Shown here piece after piece: positions 10,555-21,759 of a DNA stretch of 64,000 nt (the first letter of the stretch is position 1; each line of letters opens with the position of its first letter). The DNA lies in assembly GCA_030435675.1 (NCBI GenBank), contig CM059623.1:13982092-14046091 (forward strand), read 5' to 3'. This DNA comes from Steinernema hermaphroditum. Its lineage: Eukaryota; Nematoda; Chromadorea; Rhabditida; Steinernematidae. The translations under genes and the position numbers were made by a program. The notes below the pieces were generated by a model. The model saw nothing but the letters and a program-made list of their open reading frames with translations, was not told the origin of the DNA and searched no databases.

Positions 10555-13500
10555 TCACTGCCCATTTTCGTACCTCCGAAAAGCACTGCTGTGCGACGGA
10601 ATTATGGGCACTATAACCCCTCGACGAGAGCGGAACCTAGCAGTGTATCCGTCCAAGTAGAACGGTATGTCTCCTTCTGTGGGCGATGGTCGATGTGTGC
10701 GTTCCACGGTCATCTTGAGGTTGCTTGGCTTCGGGAACACCTGCTTCAATCGAGCAGTGGCTTCTTCGAAGTACCGCGCGGTATTCTAGCGAATAACGAG
10801 ATGACAAATTGGACCGAAAGATGACTGTACTTACAGTAACTTCGTCAACGAAGTAATTAATCGCACGGAAGATGAAATCGAATTTTCCATCCGTCTCAGC
10901 ATAGTCTTCCAGTTCCCGTCGCACATCATCTTCGATCCTGTTGATTGCCTCGTAATGATCTACGTAGAGATTGTGGCGCTTGCTGACATTCACCATAATC
11001 AAGAGCGTGATAGCGGCCACTTCGGTCTCGTGGAAGATGTTGGCGAACCGTTGGGAGAACTCGGAACAGTTGGTGAATCCTCTAGAAGATCGATGACCAT
11101 GTACCCTACTCTATGAACTGCGCCTACTTTCTGATATTGACGACCTGTTCCCTTGTCAGTCGTATAGCTTCAGGTGAGAACTTGGCGTCGCAAAAATCGA
11201 CATAGGTGGTCGGACTGAGGAAGAATCGATCAGGCTTGGCCACTAGGGAACCATGGCGATGGAGGACGCGCGTATGCGTCCAACTATGAACTCCAAGAAA
11301 CTAAGACGTATAGGTGAATTGATGCTGTGGGCGCTTACATAGTAGGGAAAGGAGTTGTCGCATAGACAGGTTATCACTTCTTGAGGAGTGTCTTTGAAAA
11401 CAGGCGCTTTTTCGTAAATCGTACGTATAAGGGTCGCGTCGTAGGCGAAGTGCTTATGTGGGTCGAGGAAGATGTCCATTATGGAACTCTGGAGCTCTCT
11501 CAGCTTAATCTGTCAGTGTATATATGACAGCTTTGGTTAACCAACCTGTCCCCTTCCTCGTTCAATATTACGCTTCTTGATTTGCACAACAACATCAGCC
11601 ATTTGAGTCAGCAGATTTCGAGAAGACTTTGCAGGGTGGGGTGAGGTGGTCGGGGCCGAGGAGCATTCGGGTGTATGGGGAAGTGAGGGGAGGGCTTCAG
11701 TGTCGTCGGATTTCACAAGCTGGCCGTCGACTATGTTTATCACTACGAGAATGGGAATGTGGCTTGCTTGTAAAGGAGGCTAAATCTTACTGTCTTGTCT
11801 CATTCCAACTTCCAAGCAACGATCGAGGCGACACTTCGCGCAGGGTCGATCACTTCCTGAAAGAAATAGTGACTATTGATATGGATAACGGCTCAGCCAT
11901 TGCTGCCTAAACTGTCTGAGTCATCAGTCAGCCATTGCATGACACTGCACTTCATGTTGTGCCGCACACAAGCGAACCCCCCCAAATTCAGGCATTAACG
12001 ACTTGTGGCTGCACAAACAAGCTCCATCGTTATCTATGTTCTGCGCTACAAAACAATGATGACGAAGCAAAAGACGCAATTGGAGGTTTATTTCTTTCCT
12101 CTCCTTATCAGGGAATGAGTGGTGATTACAATTATCCAGCGTAGACTCTTGTGGTTAGGGTCATTAATGTGCTTATTTGGAGAGGGTTTTCCACTAGGCC
12201 CCCTAATTCTCTTGTTTCCTTCCTTCTTTATTTGATCAAAACTCGACTTTGTTCGAAGAGAACAGGCTTATTCAGCGAATTTGGACACCCTTATCTCAGC
12301 TAGAGGACACGATGCTCCCACGAAAATGCTGATGAGGCGAACACAAAACTCTTCCTCTCTTCTTCCGAGAACGTGATGTTTGCAGAGAAGTCGTCATAAA
12401 CCATAAAACGGTGCTGTCCTTTCAAACATATTTGTGCATTTTCGGCTGAGCCATGACCGCCTGAGTTAAGAATAACATCAACCGTTCAACCACCATCCGA
12501 TATACACCCAGCCTAATTCACCTCTCTTTGCATTTGTGGGTAAGAGAGAGCGGAAAAGAAAAGAGACAAGCTCTCAAAGATAGATTCGGTCACTACGTGA
12601 TAGATCGTCGGTTCGGTGGATTGGCTAGCTGTTCGGCCGGCCCGTTACAGCCGACGCCCCTGACGCCAACGGAGGGCTACGGCTATCATTTTCTTTAGTT
12701 CTGTGCAGTGCGCCTTGAACTAAAGCGTTTCAGCAAGGAGTACCTCTTTCTACACATGCAGAGAACACGATAGCTGAAAACAGGCCATAAATTTTTGAAA
12801 TAAAATACTGGATGGAATGCAAAATTCCTTGATTCTAACTGCACCGAAATGTACTGTAAGCGTTATCAGTTTTGGATGAAAATGTGTACTGTATTTGTTC
12901 ATTGATTTTATCGCAACAGTGTGACAATTTCTGCGATACATACATCCGCGAAGGCCGGCGTCGAACTACCGATTACAAATCAAACAGTGAGCCACACAGA
13001 CAGTTTGAAAGCGACACTACCATTGTGCCTTCGGGGCCCATAAAGGCTCGAGATTCATTTGCTTCCTTCTACTTCAACAAAACCTAGACTTAGACTTACT
13101 TTGACTTCAACAACACTTCTAAAGGCATTGATTGTGCCACCTGTATAGCTACAGTGTCTTTATAAACGAACGGTTTGCTGGTTCTGCTTCTCAGACAAGA
13201 GCCGTCCTGGCGGCTGGATCTTGTGAGAGAGTGAAGACAGGTTGGTCCTAACTCTCTGTCAGTTATTTTATTGCCTCTACTGTCACTATGCTTTCCCACA
13301 AAGACCCATAAAGACTCGAGATATGCCGCCTGTAGACATCCCGTAACCTTCCGAAAACGGCCGTTAGCGTTGGTGGAGAAAATATCCCTGCGAGAAAATA
13401 TCCCGCGAGAAAATATCCCTGTGAGAAAATATCCCGCGAGAAAATATCCCGGGAGAAAATATCCCTGCGAGAAAATATCCCTGCGAGAAAATATCCCTGC

Positions 13501-15064
13501 GAGAAAATATCCCGCGAGAAAATATCCCTGTGAGAAAATATCCCGCGAGAAAATATCCCGCGAGAAAATATCCCTGCGAGAAAATATCCCGCGAGAAAAT
13601 ATCCCTGCGAGAAAATATCCCAGCTATGGCAATAGTCTTCTGTTCTTCGGCAAATGCATCACAAAGACAGCCTCTTTTCGCGTTGGGCGGCCTACCTTCT
13701 ATAGTTTGAAAATTAGGGAACTGTCTGGAATGGGCAAACGAGTCAAATGAGTTTTTTTTTTGCACCATCGATCCCGTCAATCGTTCGCTCCGCACAAGCT
13801 CTCATCTCTCGTTATGGATAATCTAGGATCCGCTTATTTTCGCAGATTGCAGTCTACAAATTCAGACTACGGGCGTGCGAAGCGAGCCCCGTATTCATTT
13901 TTGTGCTTAGCCTAACATCCAGGCTTGGCTTAGGCAAATCCCAGCTTGGCTTAGGCTCCGGCTTAGGACTATGCCTATGATGTTTAAGCGAGCCCGAAGG
14001 GCGAGCCCTGTTGTCTTGACGGCTTCGCTGATGGCGTTGAGACATTTGAGTCCCGGCACTTGAGTCCCGGACATTTGAGTCCCGGCACTTGAGTCCCGGA
14101 CATTTGAGTCCCAGACATTTGAGTCCCAGACACAGAGCTCCGACGAAACGGTCGAGTTTGAGTTAACTTCTTGGGTATTTGCTTAGCAATTTGATGCGCT
14201 ATGATTCACGTTGGACGTTTCTGCCGTTTGCAAATGTTACCGTTTTTACTTTTTTACTTTAATCCTGCTTCGGTGGATCACAGAAGTGTGGAGAGTGACT
14301 ACAACAGAAGAGAAGGAAAAAAACTGCTAAAATCAAGCACCCGAAGAAGCAGCAGAGCGTAAGCGCAAGGGAAATGAGTATGACTTGCTGCCATAGCTGG
14401 GATATTTTCTCGCAGGGATATTTTCTCGCGGGATATTTTCTCGCGGGATATTTTCTCGCGGGATATTTTCTCACAGGGATATTTTCTCCCGGGATATTTT
14501 CTCGCAGGGATATTTTCTCACATAATCGGCCGTTAGGCTTCTGGATACAATCGGTTCAAATGCCGTATTCCACTGCCAGTCTGCCTCTGGGGCCGCTCTC
14601 TCATTCATTTGCGTATTTGATTCGCCTTCAATAAAAAGGAATCTATGAGTACCTTGGTTACGGTGTCTCTTACAGAGCTTTCATGTGCAGCCCCATAGGA
14701 TATTGGTGTCTCGCCGCCCGCAAGGCTACTTGGCCCTTAATTACACAAACAACTTTCCCCTACCACACCTTTGGCTATACAAACACCTACCGGGTAGACA
14801 AAGTCGCGCGTCTCTTCTGCACTCCAGTTTGTCCTTGTTGAAAATATTGCGTCGGAACATCTGGGAGCAGTTCTTGCAGACGGGCGCTCCGTAGTGCAAC
14901 GAGTCGACGGCTTTGCTCTCGCAGACGGGACACAGCCGTTGTCCGGACGCGCCGGGCGTTTTGCTTTTACGCACTTTCAACATACAGTGACCAGCCATCG
15001 GTATCGCTATCGGCGGCGGTGGGGGATGCGAAAAACGGAGCCGTTCTGAAAAGGAATCGTCCAT
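10555..15064 (-). CDS. Nuclear hormone receptor 5 with a 2.9-kb first intron
   Basis: This is a nuclear receptor transcription factor read from 15064 downward. Exons 15064-14791, 11856-11791, 11742-11546, 11509-11339, 11300-11128, 11081-10835 and 10785-10555 join into 452 residues ending in TGA. Exon 1 carries a Pro-rich N-terminus and finger I (CPVC ... CKNCSQMFRRN) and ends at CLPG. The finger II exon resumes with SDRPCAKCRLDRCLEVGM. Both borders are in the phase used by the neighbouring receptors, which is why I join exon 1 across 2,934 bp. Exons of 66, 171 and 247 nt match those in other receptors of the cluster. LBD landmarks are NSFPYY and RFFLSPTTYVDF. The long intron contains the inverted-array element described separately. 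Alternatively, exon 1 and the remaining exons are halves of two broken genes, but the matching phase makes that less likely. Confidence 0.8.
13376..13621 (+). repeat. Tandem array of GAGAAAATATCCCTGC, 16 copies
   Basis: Sixteen copies of GAGAAAATATCC were counted, separated by short variable linkers (CTGC, CGC, CTGT, CGGG). It is open in several frames only because the unit lacks stops, so the predicted repetitive peptides are not considered genes. Confidence 0.95.
14041..14130. repeat. Tandem repeat of TTGAGTCCCGG, about seven copies
   Basis: Units of about 15-16 bp alternate between ACATTTGAGTCCCGG and CACTTGAGTCCCGG, with CCCAG at the end of the last copies. It lies between the two inverted arrays in the NHR 5 intron. 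Confidence 0.9.
14399..14520 (-). repeat. Inverted array of the same 15-16 bp unit, 8 copies
   Basis: Eight copies of GGATATTTTCTC, the reverse complement of the unit at 13376-13621. In the NHR 5 primary transcript the two arrays could pair into a long stem. Confidence 0.95.
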
Positions 15065-18000
15065 TTAATCGTTGAAGCGCGTTCTCACCCCACTGCGGCT
15101 GGGGAATCCTCTTTGCGCCTAGTATTTAACGGGGTTCGCTTCTTTGTTCGGCGACGATAAGATAGCGACGGTGGGGTCCTTCCCAGAAGTCAAACTTTGC
15201 CCAAAATCGAACACGGAACTTTGTTTTTTTGGAGTGGTGACGCTTCTTATCGACGGCGACTTCTCGAAGAAGGTATCACCTCATTCCCAGTCGGGCGACC
15301 CACCGCTGTCGGAGCGGTATGGGTATCGGCGCCGCCAGAGAGCGTCCAAAAGTTGCGTAGACATTCACCTCTGGCACAAAAAAGCGAAGGGCGTCCAGAA
15401 AAAGAGCGACGATTTGTGGCGTACTGTGCCGCTATCACATGGGGGTGCCTGGGTCGACTTGTTTTTTTCTGACGAAGAGCCGATTACAGGGAACGCGGAT
15501 GGGTCTAAAGTACGCGCGGGGAAGCTATCACCACTGCGGCTGGAAGAAGGTTATGTTGAAAAGCGGACATTTCATCATCTGGGTAAACCTATCAACGCGT
15601 TGAAATGGGAATTGCACCGCCAGCATGATGCTGGTGTGTGCCTTCAACCGCCTTTTCCAAGAAGCCGATTGTGATGGCAAGCGAGCGTAGAGCGTTTATG
15701 CGATGTTTCGATGATCATGCGCGAAAATATTTGATCGCGGTGATCTTGATGATCACCAAGTGTGGTGATAGTAGCTGCTAAGCACACTTTTGCGATTAGG
15801 GCGCGACAACGTGTACGCGGTGAGTGCGGAAGTCATGTGACCTCTAATCGTTAGGGTGGGCACGCTGGAGGGAGCAAAGAGTGCAAGAGACTGTAGTGCT
15901 TAAACATTACTATATCAATACCATAATTTATGCAATCATTGATCGCAAATGGTTTGAAGCCTTTGGATCATGACTGTCTTTAGTGGGAGCCACAGTTAGG
16001 CATTAATATTGCTTTGTCGTGAATTGCATTGAGGACGGCGTTTTTCATTTCGCAATGATTGCCCCGGCTGGCACAAGGCCTGCAACCAGGGAGCCGTAGT
16101 TCCATCGTGCATTGAGGACTTCTGATGTTTCTCGTTCTGAACTTAACCGCCTTGCGGATAGAGATACAAATAGCTATGTATCCGGTAAGTTTGGCGCTCA
16201 CTGAACGGATTTTTATCAATCGCATTGAAGTCTAATCCAATTGACAAATGGATGGACTAGCGGTCCCAAAGGCATGGCCAGTGAACGAGACGTTTTTGAC
16301 CTGTCAATGTAGATCACTGCAAACCTAATTCGATGACATGCTGACGTACTACGGATAAAATGTAGAGCAAGATTTTCATAGACCGTAATAACTAACCAAT
16401 AGAAGACTTTTGAACGCTCAAGTTTTGTGTGGTGTGTCTTGATTCAGTTATTGCCTGGCAGCTATTCCTTACCTGTGCCCCAAACACCACGAGAATGATC
16501 CGCCGCCATTTCTAGAGGCTCGACGATTCCCCATTGCTCCGTGAAGCGCGCCGCCACCGACCGGTTCGACCTCAACGCCACGCCAAGAACGAAGCTTGGA
16601 GCAAGTGACATCCTCGGTTTGTCTACTTTTTTTTATTCGGTGTCCTGTAAGGAGAAATGCCTTTGATACAGAAAACAAAGTCGTGATCCAGCTGCAATAT
16701 AGGTACCAGCGGCCTGTACGATGGCATACCCATCCCAAAGTATCAGTGTACCAGTCATTTCTGACCTGTCTGTGTGGTCCACTACGACCACAGTCAGGGT
16801 CGGTTCAATGTCATATGAAGGTGGGGTTCTCTGCGATCTTTGCGATTCTCTGCGATACGCTTACTAAATAGAGTGAAATGACATCTCGTTAACTAAAGTA
16901 ACGGAAAAGGCGTGCGTTTATGAGGTCACCCTCGTGTGCTCTTTGAAATAAAGTTCACCTTGCAAAGTTAGTGATCATGATAAGTGCGTTGTTTACTCCA
17001 ACACGCCGCCATCCGTAGTGTAGTCTAGTGCGCCACGAGTTTAGTATCGCGAGATCACTGTTAGCGGAAGCGCCAAACGGACTCCGTAGTACGATCAGCT
17101 TCCAACCACTGTTGATCGCGCGCAATTATAATAAGATGGCTCTGCCGTGATCAGTCTGCTGCTGAAAAACTTCATCACTATTAAAGTGGGATCCGTTCAT
17201 TCTGCCTTAAGAAATGCGGCCCAACAACAAGCATCTGCAATGTGCATCCTAAGGTGAGACTGGTCTGAAACGAAAGAAACCGACGACCTCACGCCAGGCT
17301 TCTGTCTAGATACCCTTTTGAGCCACCGTGTATATGGTTTACCAGTAGCCGAGGTCACGATCTGTTTGTCTAAGTCGGTGCTGATATGAGGTGTTTATTT
17401 GCTTTACGTGATTTCTGTTGCGTTTTGGTGTTGAGTGAGTGCTTTATGGTAATGTGCTGGATGTGTAGAAAAAATTGCTAGTTCAATACAATACTATACA
17501 ATACTACTCATTTTTATTTTTACTCATTTTTATTGTTTATTTTTTAAAATTTATTTGTTTACTAATTTTTAGCTCACCAGACTCAGCTCAGGGTGCTTTG
17601 ATGATCCAGTCTCTTTCTGGATCAATGGCCATGCGAGACCTCACAAATGCACAAGGAGACAAGTATCATACCGTAGTCATAACTTCTTTTTTCTGTGGAA
17701 TAGACGACATCAGAGTAGAACAGATCAATTCCGAAGCTTGCGACAAAGAGCTCAGTTCGACGGCGCCGAGATGACGAAGCACGGTAAACGAGGTCGATTT
17801 TCATCATCGAGTGGGGCCCAATATTTACCAGCTGAATTGTGTGTGGCAGCTTGAACAGGTTTGAGACGTCACTACTCGTCATTTCCACTCCTTTGTTCAG
17901 AAGATCATAAGATGAAATGAGACGCGGATTGACATATCTCCTACCGTACACCGGCTAATCAAAAGACGACGCGACGCATCACTGCGCACCACGCAAAATG

Positions 18001-18159
18001 TTACATGGTGCGGATTAAATTAATGAGACGCACCTATTCATAAAATAGCAATGGAATGGAAGGGATGAGATTGCAGATGAGTAAACATCATAGTAAATTT
18101 GTAGGCTCTAAAGTGTAGTCACCCCATTCCCCCGCTTTCTCAACATCCACTGCTTAAAG
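15065..18159. other. Region between NHR 5 and NHR 6 without a supported gene
   Basis: No gene model could be built. A GC-rich open frame at 15144-15674 (+, 176 residues) has no recognised domain and no splice support. A minus-strand open frame at 17622-17951 also shows no known family. A segment at about 16510-16660 shares short blocks with 52700-52810, including ATTCGGTGTC, so part of this may be dispersed repeat. AT-rich sequence lies at 17490-17570. Confidence 0.35.
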
Positions 18160-20345
18160 ATGGGACCGAAGGTATGAAATTAGCTGGTTTTAACTTTTCA
18201 GAAAAATAAATTTTAACTAATTTTAATTTTAACTTTCTGGAATATACCATCCCTGTCGTTCCATACCTTTTAGAGACGAAGAGCTTTTCGGAAAAGAGGC
18301 GAATGCACAGTGTGCGGAATGGAAACTACCGCACAGTACCTGTATGGCGCGCAGAAACGCGTCTGTAGAAGCTGTGGAGTGGCCTTCATGCGACACGCCA
18401 AATTGAATATACAGCCAGAATGCCTGAAGAACCCTGTGCAGTGCGAACCGGGACAAGTTGCCTCGCGACATCAATGCCGAAAGTGTTGGGTTCAGAGATG
18501 TTTCGAGATCGGGATGTCATACAATGGTGAGAAAAATCTATATGATAACTCCAATGGCTTGAAGCAGTACAGATTACGTTGTGCACAAGTCAGAGGAGCC
18601 AGAAAAGGCGATTAAAGGATTGGAGATCGATAAGAAATCGATTGTTTCCTTAGCTGACTTCGCTGACAACGTGGTGAGTTCGTTCCCTTGTCATCGGACT
18701 ATCACGTGCTTTGAGGACACATTACATAAAGTAGCAGTTCCATGCGCCGTATGTATTGTAAACAACACATTTGACCGCCGTTTTGGGTCCCAGAAGCCAG
18801 TGTGCAGACACTGTGGAAACGCTTTTATACGATACCTACGGTCAAAACCATCGCTGCAGTGCATGATGGAATCAGCCTTTTGTACTCCTGGCACGAACGC
18901 TGCCAGAGAGCTTTGCAGAAAGTGTCGGATCGATCGGTGTTTTGCTGTTGGAATGAGCGAAGAATGTGAGGCGCAGGCTGACATATTAAGTATAAAAAGT
19001 TCTTTTAGGTGTCTTCTTCCAAACGGGAATTTCGTGTCCGGTCATTTACAATGCTCAATCGGAAATAGATGGCCCTCAGGGACAGGAACATCGGGAACCT
19101 GTCCCAGAGAAGTCAGGGGATAAGAAAACTGAAGGAGCCATTCGTTGTTCATTGATGAAACAGATCGCGATTGGTATGAGGAACATGCGTGAGGCTATTG
19201 AGGATCAACATTCGAACGGAAGAGCGGTATGTGGTGGCGATCCGAAGATTAAGAATCTAACAAAGGAACCTTCTGAAGTGCCCGCCTGCAAATTGGCATT
19301 TAGATGGGTGTCCATTAGTCAATGTTAACCCCGAGTTAAGGGTGGGGTGGGCTCATACACATCTGACCGTTCAAATCCAAATAAACATAAAAACGAGATT
19401 GTATCCTAGGTCTAGGATGCAATCTCGCTTCCCCTGGTCAGATATAATTCTGATGTCGCTTAATACACATATGTCTTCAGACGGTCGGCGTGCACGAAGA
19501 AGGCGAAAATTTCTTCAGCATGGAGAAACAATTCATGCTCGAAGAAAGCATGCATCTACACATCTACAGCCTTCTATCAAAACTCAATCTATTCAAAAAG
19601 TTTGATCCAGCAAACCTAATGGAGCTCGCCCAACATCTCGCTCCATATACCGTAACTCACACTTTTCTCTCTATTAATGCTCTCTTATCTGTAGGTGTGG
19701 ATCATACTGGCCTACTATGTGCATCGAAACGGCGGAGGGAAGATAGAGAAGTACAACTATAACAGAAACTTCATTCTTCCACATGTCTACGTCGACAATA
19801 CCTACTACGGCATCTACGTGCAAGTGAAGAACTCTCTACCTTGGGCTCCTCCTATCGACTGGACGAATATCGCCACAGCGGTGGGTCTCGCGCGGAAATG
19901 ACGAATCCTCAAGGAGGCATTTAGAGGATGGAAGTTATAAATTCCGAAGAGAAGCTTATCCAAATCCTTAAGGAGTATTTCTTCCCTAACCAAAGCACGT
20001 TCCACCTACTTATGTTCCTTCTTTTTGCGGAGCTGATGGTGAAGCGCAGTCGAATGAAGGGGGATAAGCAGGCGCAGAGCAAATTCGAGGATCTCAAGAA
20101 CAGAATATTGAAAGAAATGGAAACGTGGTATAAAAGCAAAAACATGAGTCTTCAGCTGATGTTCGCAAAAGTCCACGATTTCTTGGAATTTGCCGAGGTA
20201 GGTGTAGAAGAGCTGTGCCTCACAATGACTGGAATTTCAGGCGCAAGGCCAGAAAGTTACGGATCTCCGAACCTTCCTAAAGCTACACATGGATCTGTAC
20301 AAGATGCAAAATCACGGAGAGGAGCATCTAGCGACTCATTTCTAA
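18160..20345 (+). CDS. Nuclear hormone receptor 6 with two tandem DNA-binding domains
   Basis: Exons 18160-18171, 18274-18526, 18573-18965, 19009-19226, 19481-19651, 19695-19880, 19925-20197 and 20241-20345 join into 536 residues ending in TAA. DBD 1 (about residues 12-88) has CTVC, CRSCGVAFMRH, CEPG and CRKCWVQRCFEIGM. DBD 2 (about 145-220) has CAVC, CRHCGNAFIRY, CTPG and CRKCRIDRCFAVGM. All eight zinc-ligand cysteines are present in each. The two align without gaps, with about 31 identities over 73 positions by eye. Unlike the other five receptors, neither DBD is split by an intron. A single LBD follows, with a 171-nt exon as in the neighbours and a final tail ending EEHLATHF. Between the DBDs the frame is open throughout; a 42-nt in-frame intron at 18674-18715 is possible but not required. 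The tiny first exon (MGPK) is the least certain part. The protein could contact two half-sites by itself, which is inference. Confidence 0.82.
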
Positions 20346-20945
20346 TGCTTATCTCGGGCATATCTCTCTATCGTTTCGCCATCTAATCATTTCTGATGCT
20401 CAGCACTCCTTTCATAGCGCCCCCTGAACAGTAGCAATTGGTCGCAGCATATTATGCGATCCCTAAGTGTCCCCAACTTCAGCCTTCGAATTCCAAAGTT
20501 TCACCGAGTCGGCACTGACTACAACATTTTTTTCACCAGCCTTTTCTCATTTGCACTCAATTTTCATCCACGGTCTCCGAGCTGTATGGCGGCCTCCACT
20601 CTTTAATCTTCTGCGACCAATTGTCAGTGTTTTCGTTCGAAGCCTTCGAGTGTTTAACCACTTCCATGATACCTTTTAGCTTCAAGTCTCGCAGTTATTC
20701 GTTCGACTTTCCTCACTGACGTCTATCTTCCTGATTCTTGCAGCGAGAAACGTTTATAATCTTTTAATTCTTCTGCTTTTAGCCTTTTAAATAGAGGCAA
20801 AACTTGTACTATAAATTATATATTTCATTTCATTTCATGGTTTTTTATTTGTATTCCCAGCGACCGGCTGTTCTCACGCCCGCTCTAAGCTCTTCACCGC
20901 CGCCCGATCACCCGCGCCTCCAGTATGATCAAAATATGGACTTAC

Positions 20946-21156
20946 CCAGATCAGTCACGATCCTGTCGGGATAATTCAGCTCTGCTCGCCTAGTGCACCG
21001 CCAATACATAGAGGACGTAACGGAACTGTAGCGTTGCAATTCAAATCCAGGAAAGTTGACAAGATGCATCCCTTTCTGCGGTATATGTACGTAGGTAAAA
21101 TGTCCGACAGAGCCGGTCATGATCAGAGCCAAACTCATCTTCTGACTCGAGTTCAT
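20946..21156 (-). pseudogene. FLYWCH-like zinc-finger exon, copy 1
   Basis: An open exon of 211 nt runs from ATG at 21156 to a good donor (GGGTAAGT) at 20945. The product has KGMHLVNFPGFELQR followed by YWRCTRR, reminiscent of FLYWCH or GCM/WRKY-type zinc fingers, but the second expected cysteine is Tyr (LNYPDR). No downstream exon was found, so it is probably a gene fragment. Family assignment is tentative. Confidence 0.35.
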
Positions 21157-21513
21157 CTTTTACTTTCGACTACAAACACTACGTTCGACTGGGACCCCTG
21201 AACAGTAGCAATTGGCCGCAGCATATAATGCGATCCCTGAGTGACCCCAACTTGAGCCTTCGGATTCCAAAATTTCATCGAGTCGGCTTCACTGACTACC
21301 ACATTTTTTTCGCCAGCCTTTTCTCATTTGCCCTCATTTGTCATCCACGGTCTGCCGAGCTGTATGGCGGCCTCCACTCTTCAATCTTCTGCAACCACTT
21401 GTCGGCGTTTTCGTTTCATAGCTTTCAAGTGTTTGACCTTCTCACGCCCGCTCTAAGCTCTTCACTACCGCCCGATCACCCGCGCCTCCAGCATGACCAA
21501 AATATGGACTTAC

Positions 21514-21724
21514 CCAGATCAGTCACGATCCTGCCGGGATAATTCAGCTCTGCTCGCCTAGTGCACCGCCAATACACAGAGGACGTAACGGAACTGTAGC
21601 GTTGCAATTCAAATCCAGGAAAGTTGACAAGATGCATCCCTTTCTGCGATAGATGTACGTAGATAAAATGTCGGATAGGGCTGGTCATGGTCAGAGCCAA
21701 ACTCATCTTCTGACTCGAGTTCAT
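21514..21724 (-). pseudogene. FLYWCH-like zinc-finger exon, copy 2
   Basis: This is a second copy of the 211-nt exon with the same start, length and donor. It differs from copy 1 mainly near the N-terminus (MTSPIRHF against MTGSVGHF), while YWRCTRRAELNYP is unchanged. Equal length and no stops suggest either recent duplication or retained coding use. No further exons were recognised. Confidence 0.35.
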
Positions 21725-21759
21725 CTTCTACGTTCGACTACAAGCACTACAATCGACTG

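Larger units (their letters stand above)
13368..14526. mobile_element. Small foldback-like element in the NHR 5 intron
   Basis: Two tandem arrays of a 15-16 bp unit lie in opposite orientation, 16 copies at 13376-13621 and 8 copies at 14399-14520. Each array is followed on its inner side by inverted copies of CCCAGCTATGGC. The pair is flanked by a 10-bp direct repeat, CGGCCGTTAG, at 13358-13367 and 14527-14536, which looks like a target-site duplication. No transposase is present, so it is non-autonomous if mobile. The architecture matches foldback-type elements. Confidence 0.6.
20421..21758. repeat. Tandem segmental duplication, two units
   Basis: Unit 1 (20421-21194) and unit 2 (21195-about 21758) both begin CCCCTGAACAGTAGCAATTG and end near TCGACTGGGAC. 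They differ by scattered substitutions and by about 205 bp (about 20660-20868) present only in unit 1. Each unit carries the same minus-strand exon, listed separately. Confidence 0.9.

Noticed and set aside
13271..13795. Repetitive ENIPARKYP / FSRGIFS-type open frames
   Set aside because: They are translations of the 16-bp array on each strand and lie in the intron of NHR 5.
13915..13975. Interstitial nematode telomere repeat (TTAGGC)
   Set aside because: Three GGCTTAGG copies occur, but they are unevenly spaced in a short low-complexity stretch, not a telomeric array.
13376..14520. CRISPR array
   Set aside because: The units have no unique spacers of constant length, there are no cas genes, and the sequence is eukaryotic with spliceosomal introns.
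11537..15064. NHR 5 exon 1 and the rest as two separate broken receptors
   Set aside because: The donor at 14790 and the acceptor at 11857 join in the phase and at the codon used by the four other single-DBD receptors, completing finger II exactly.
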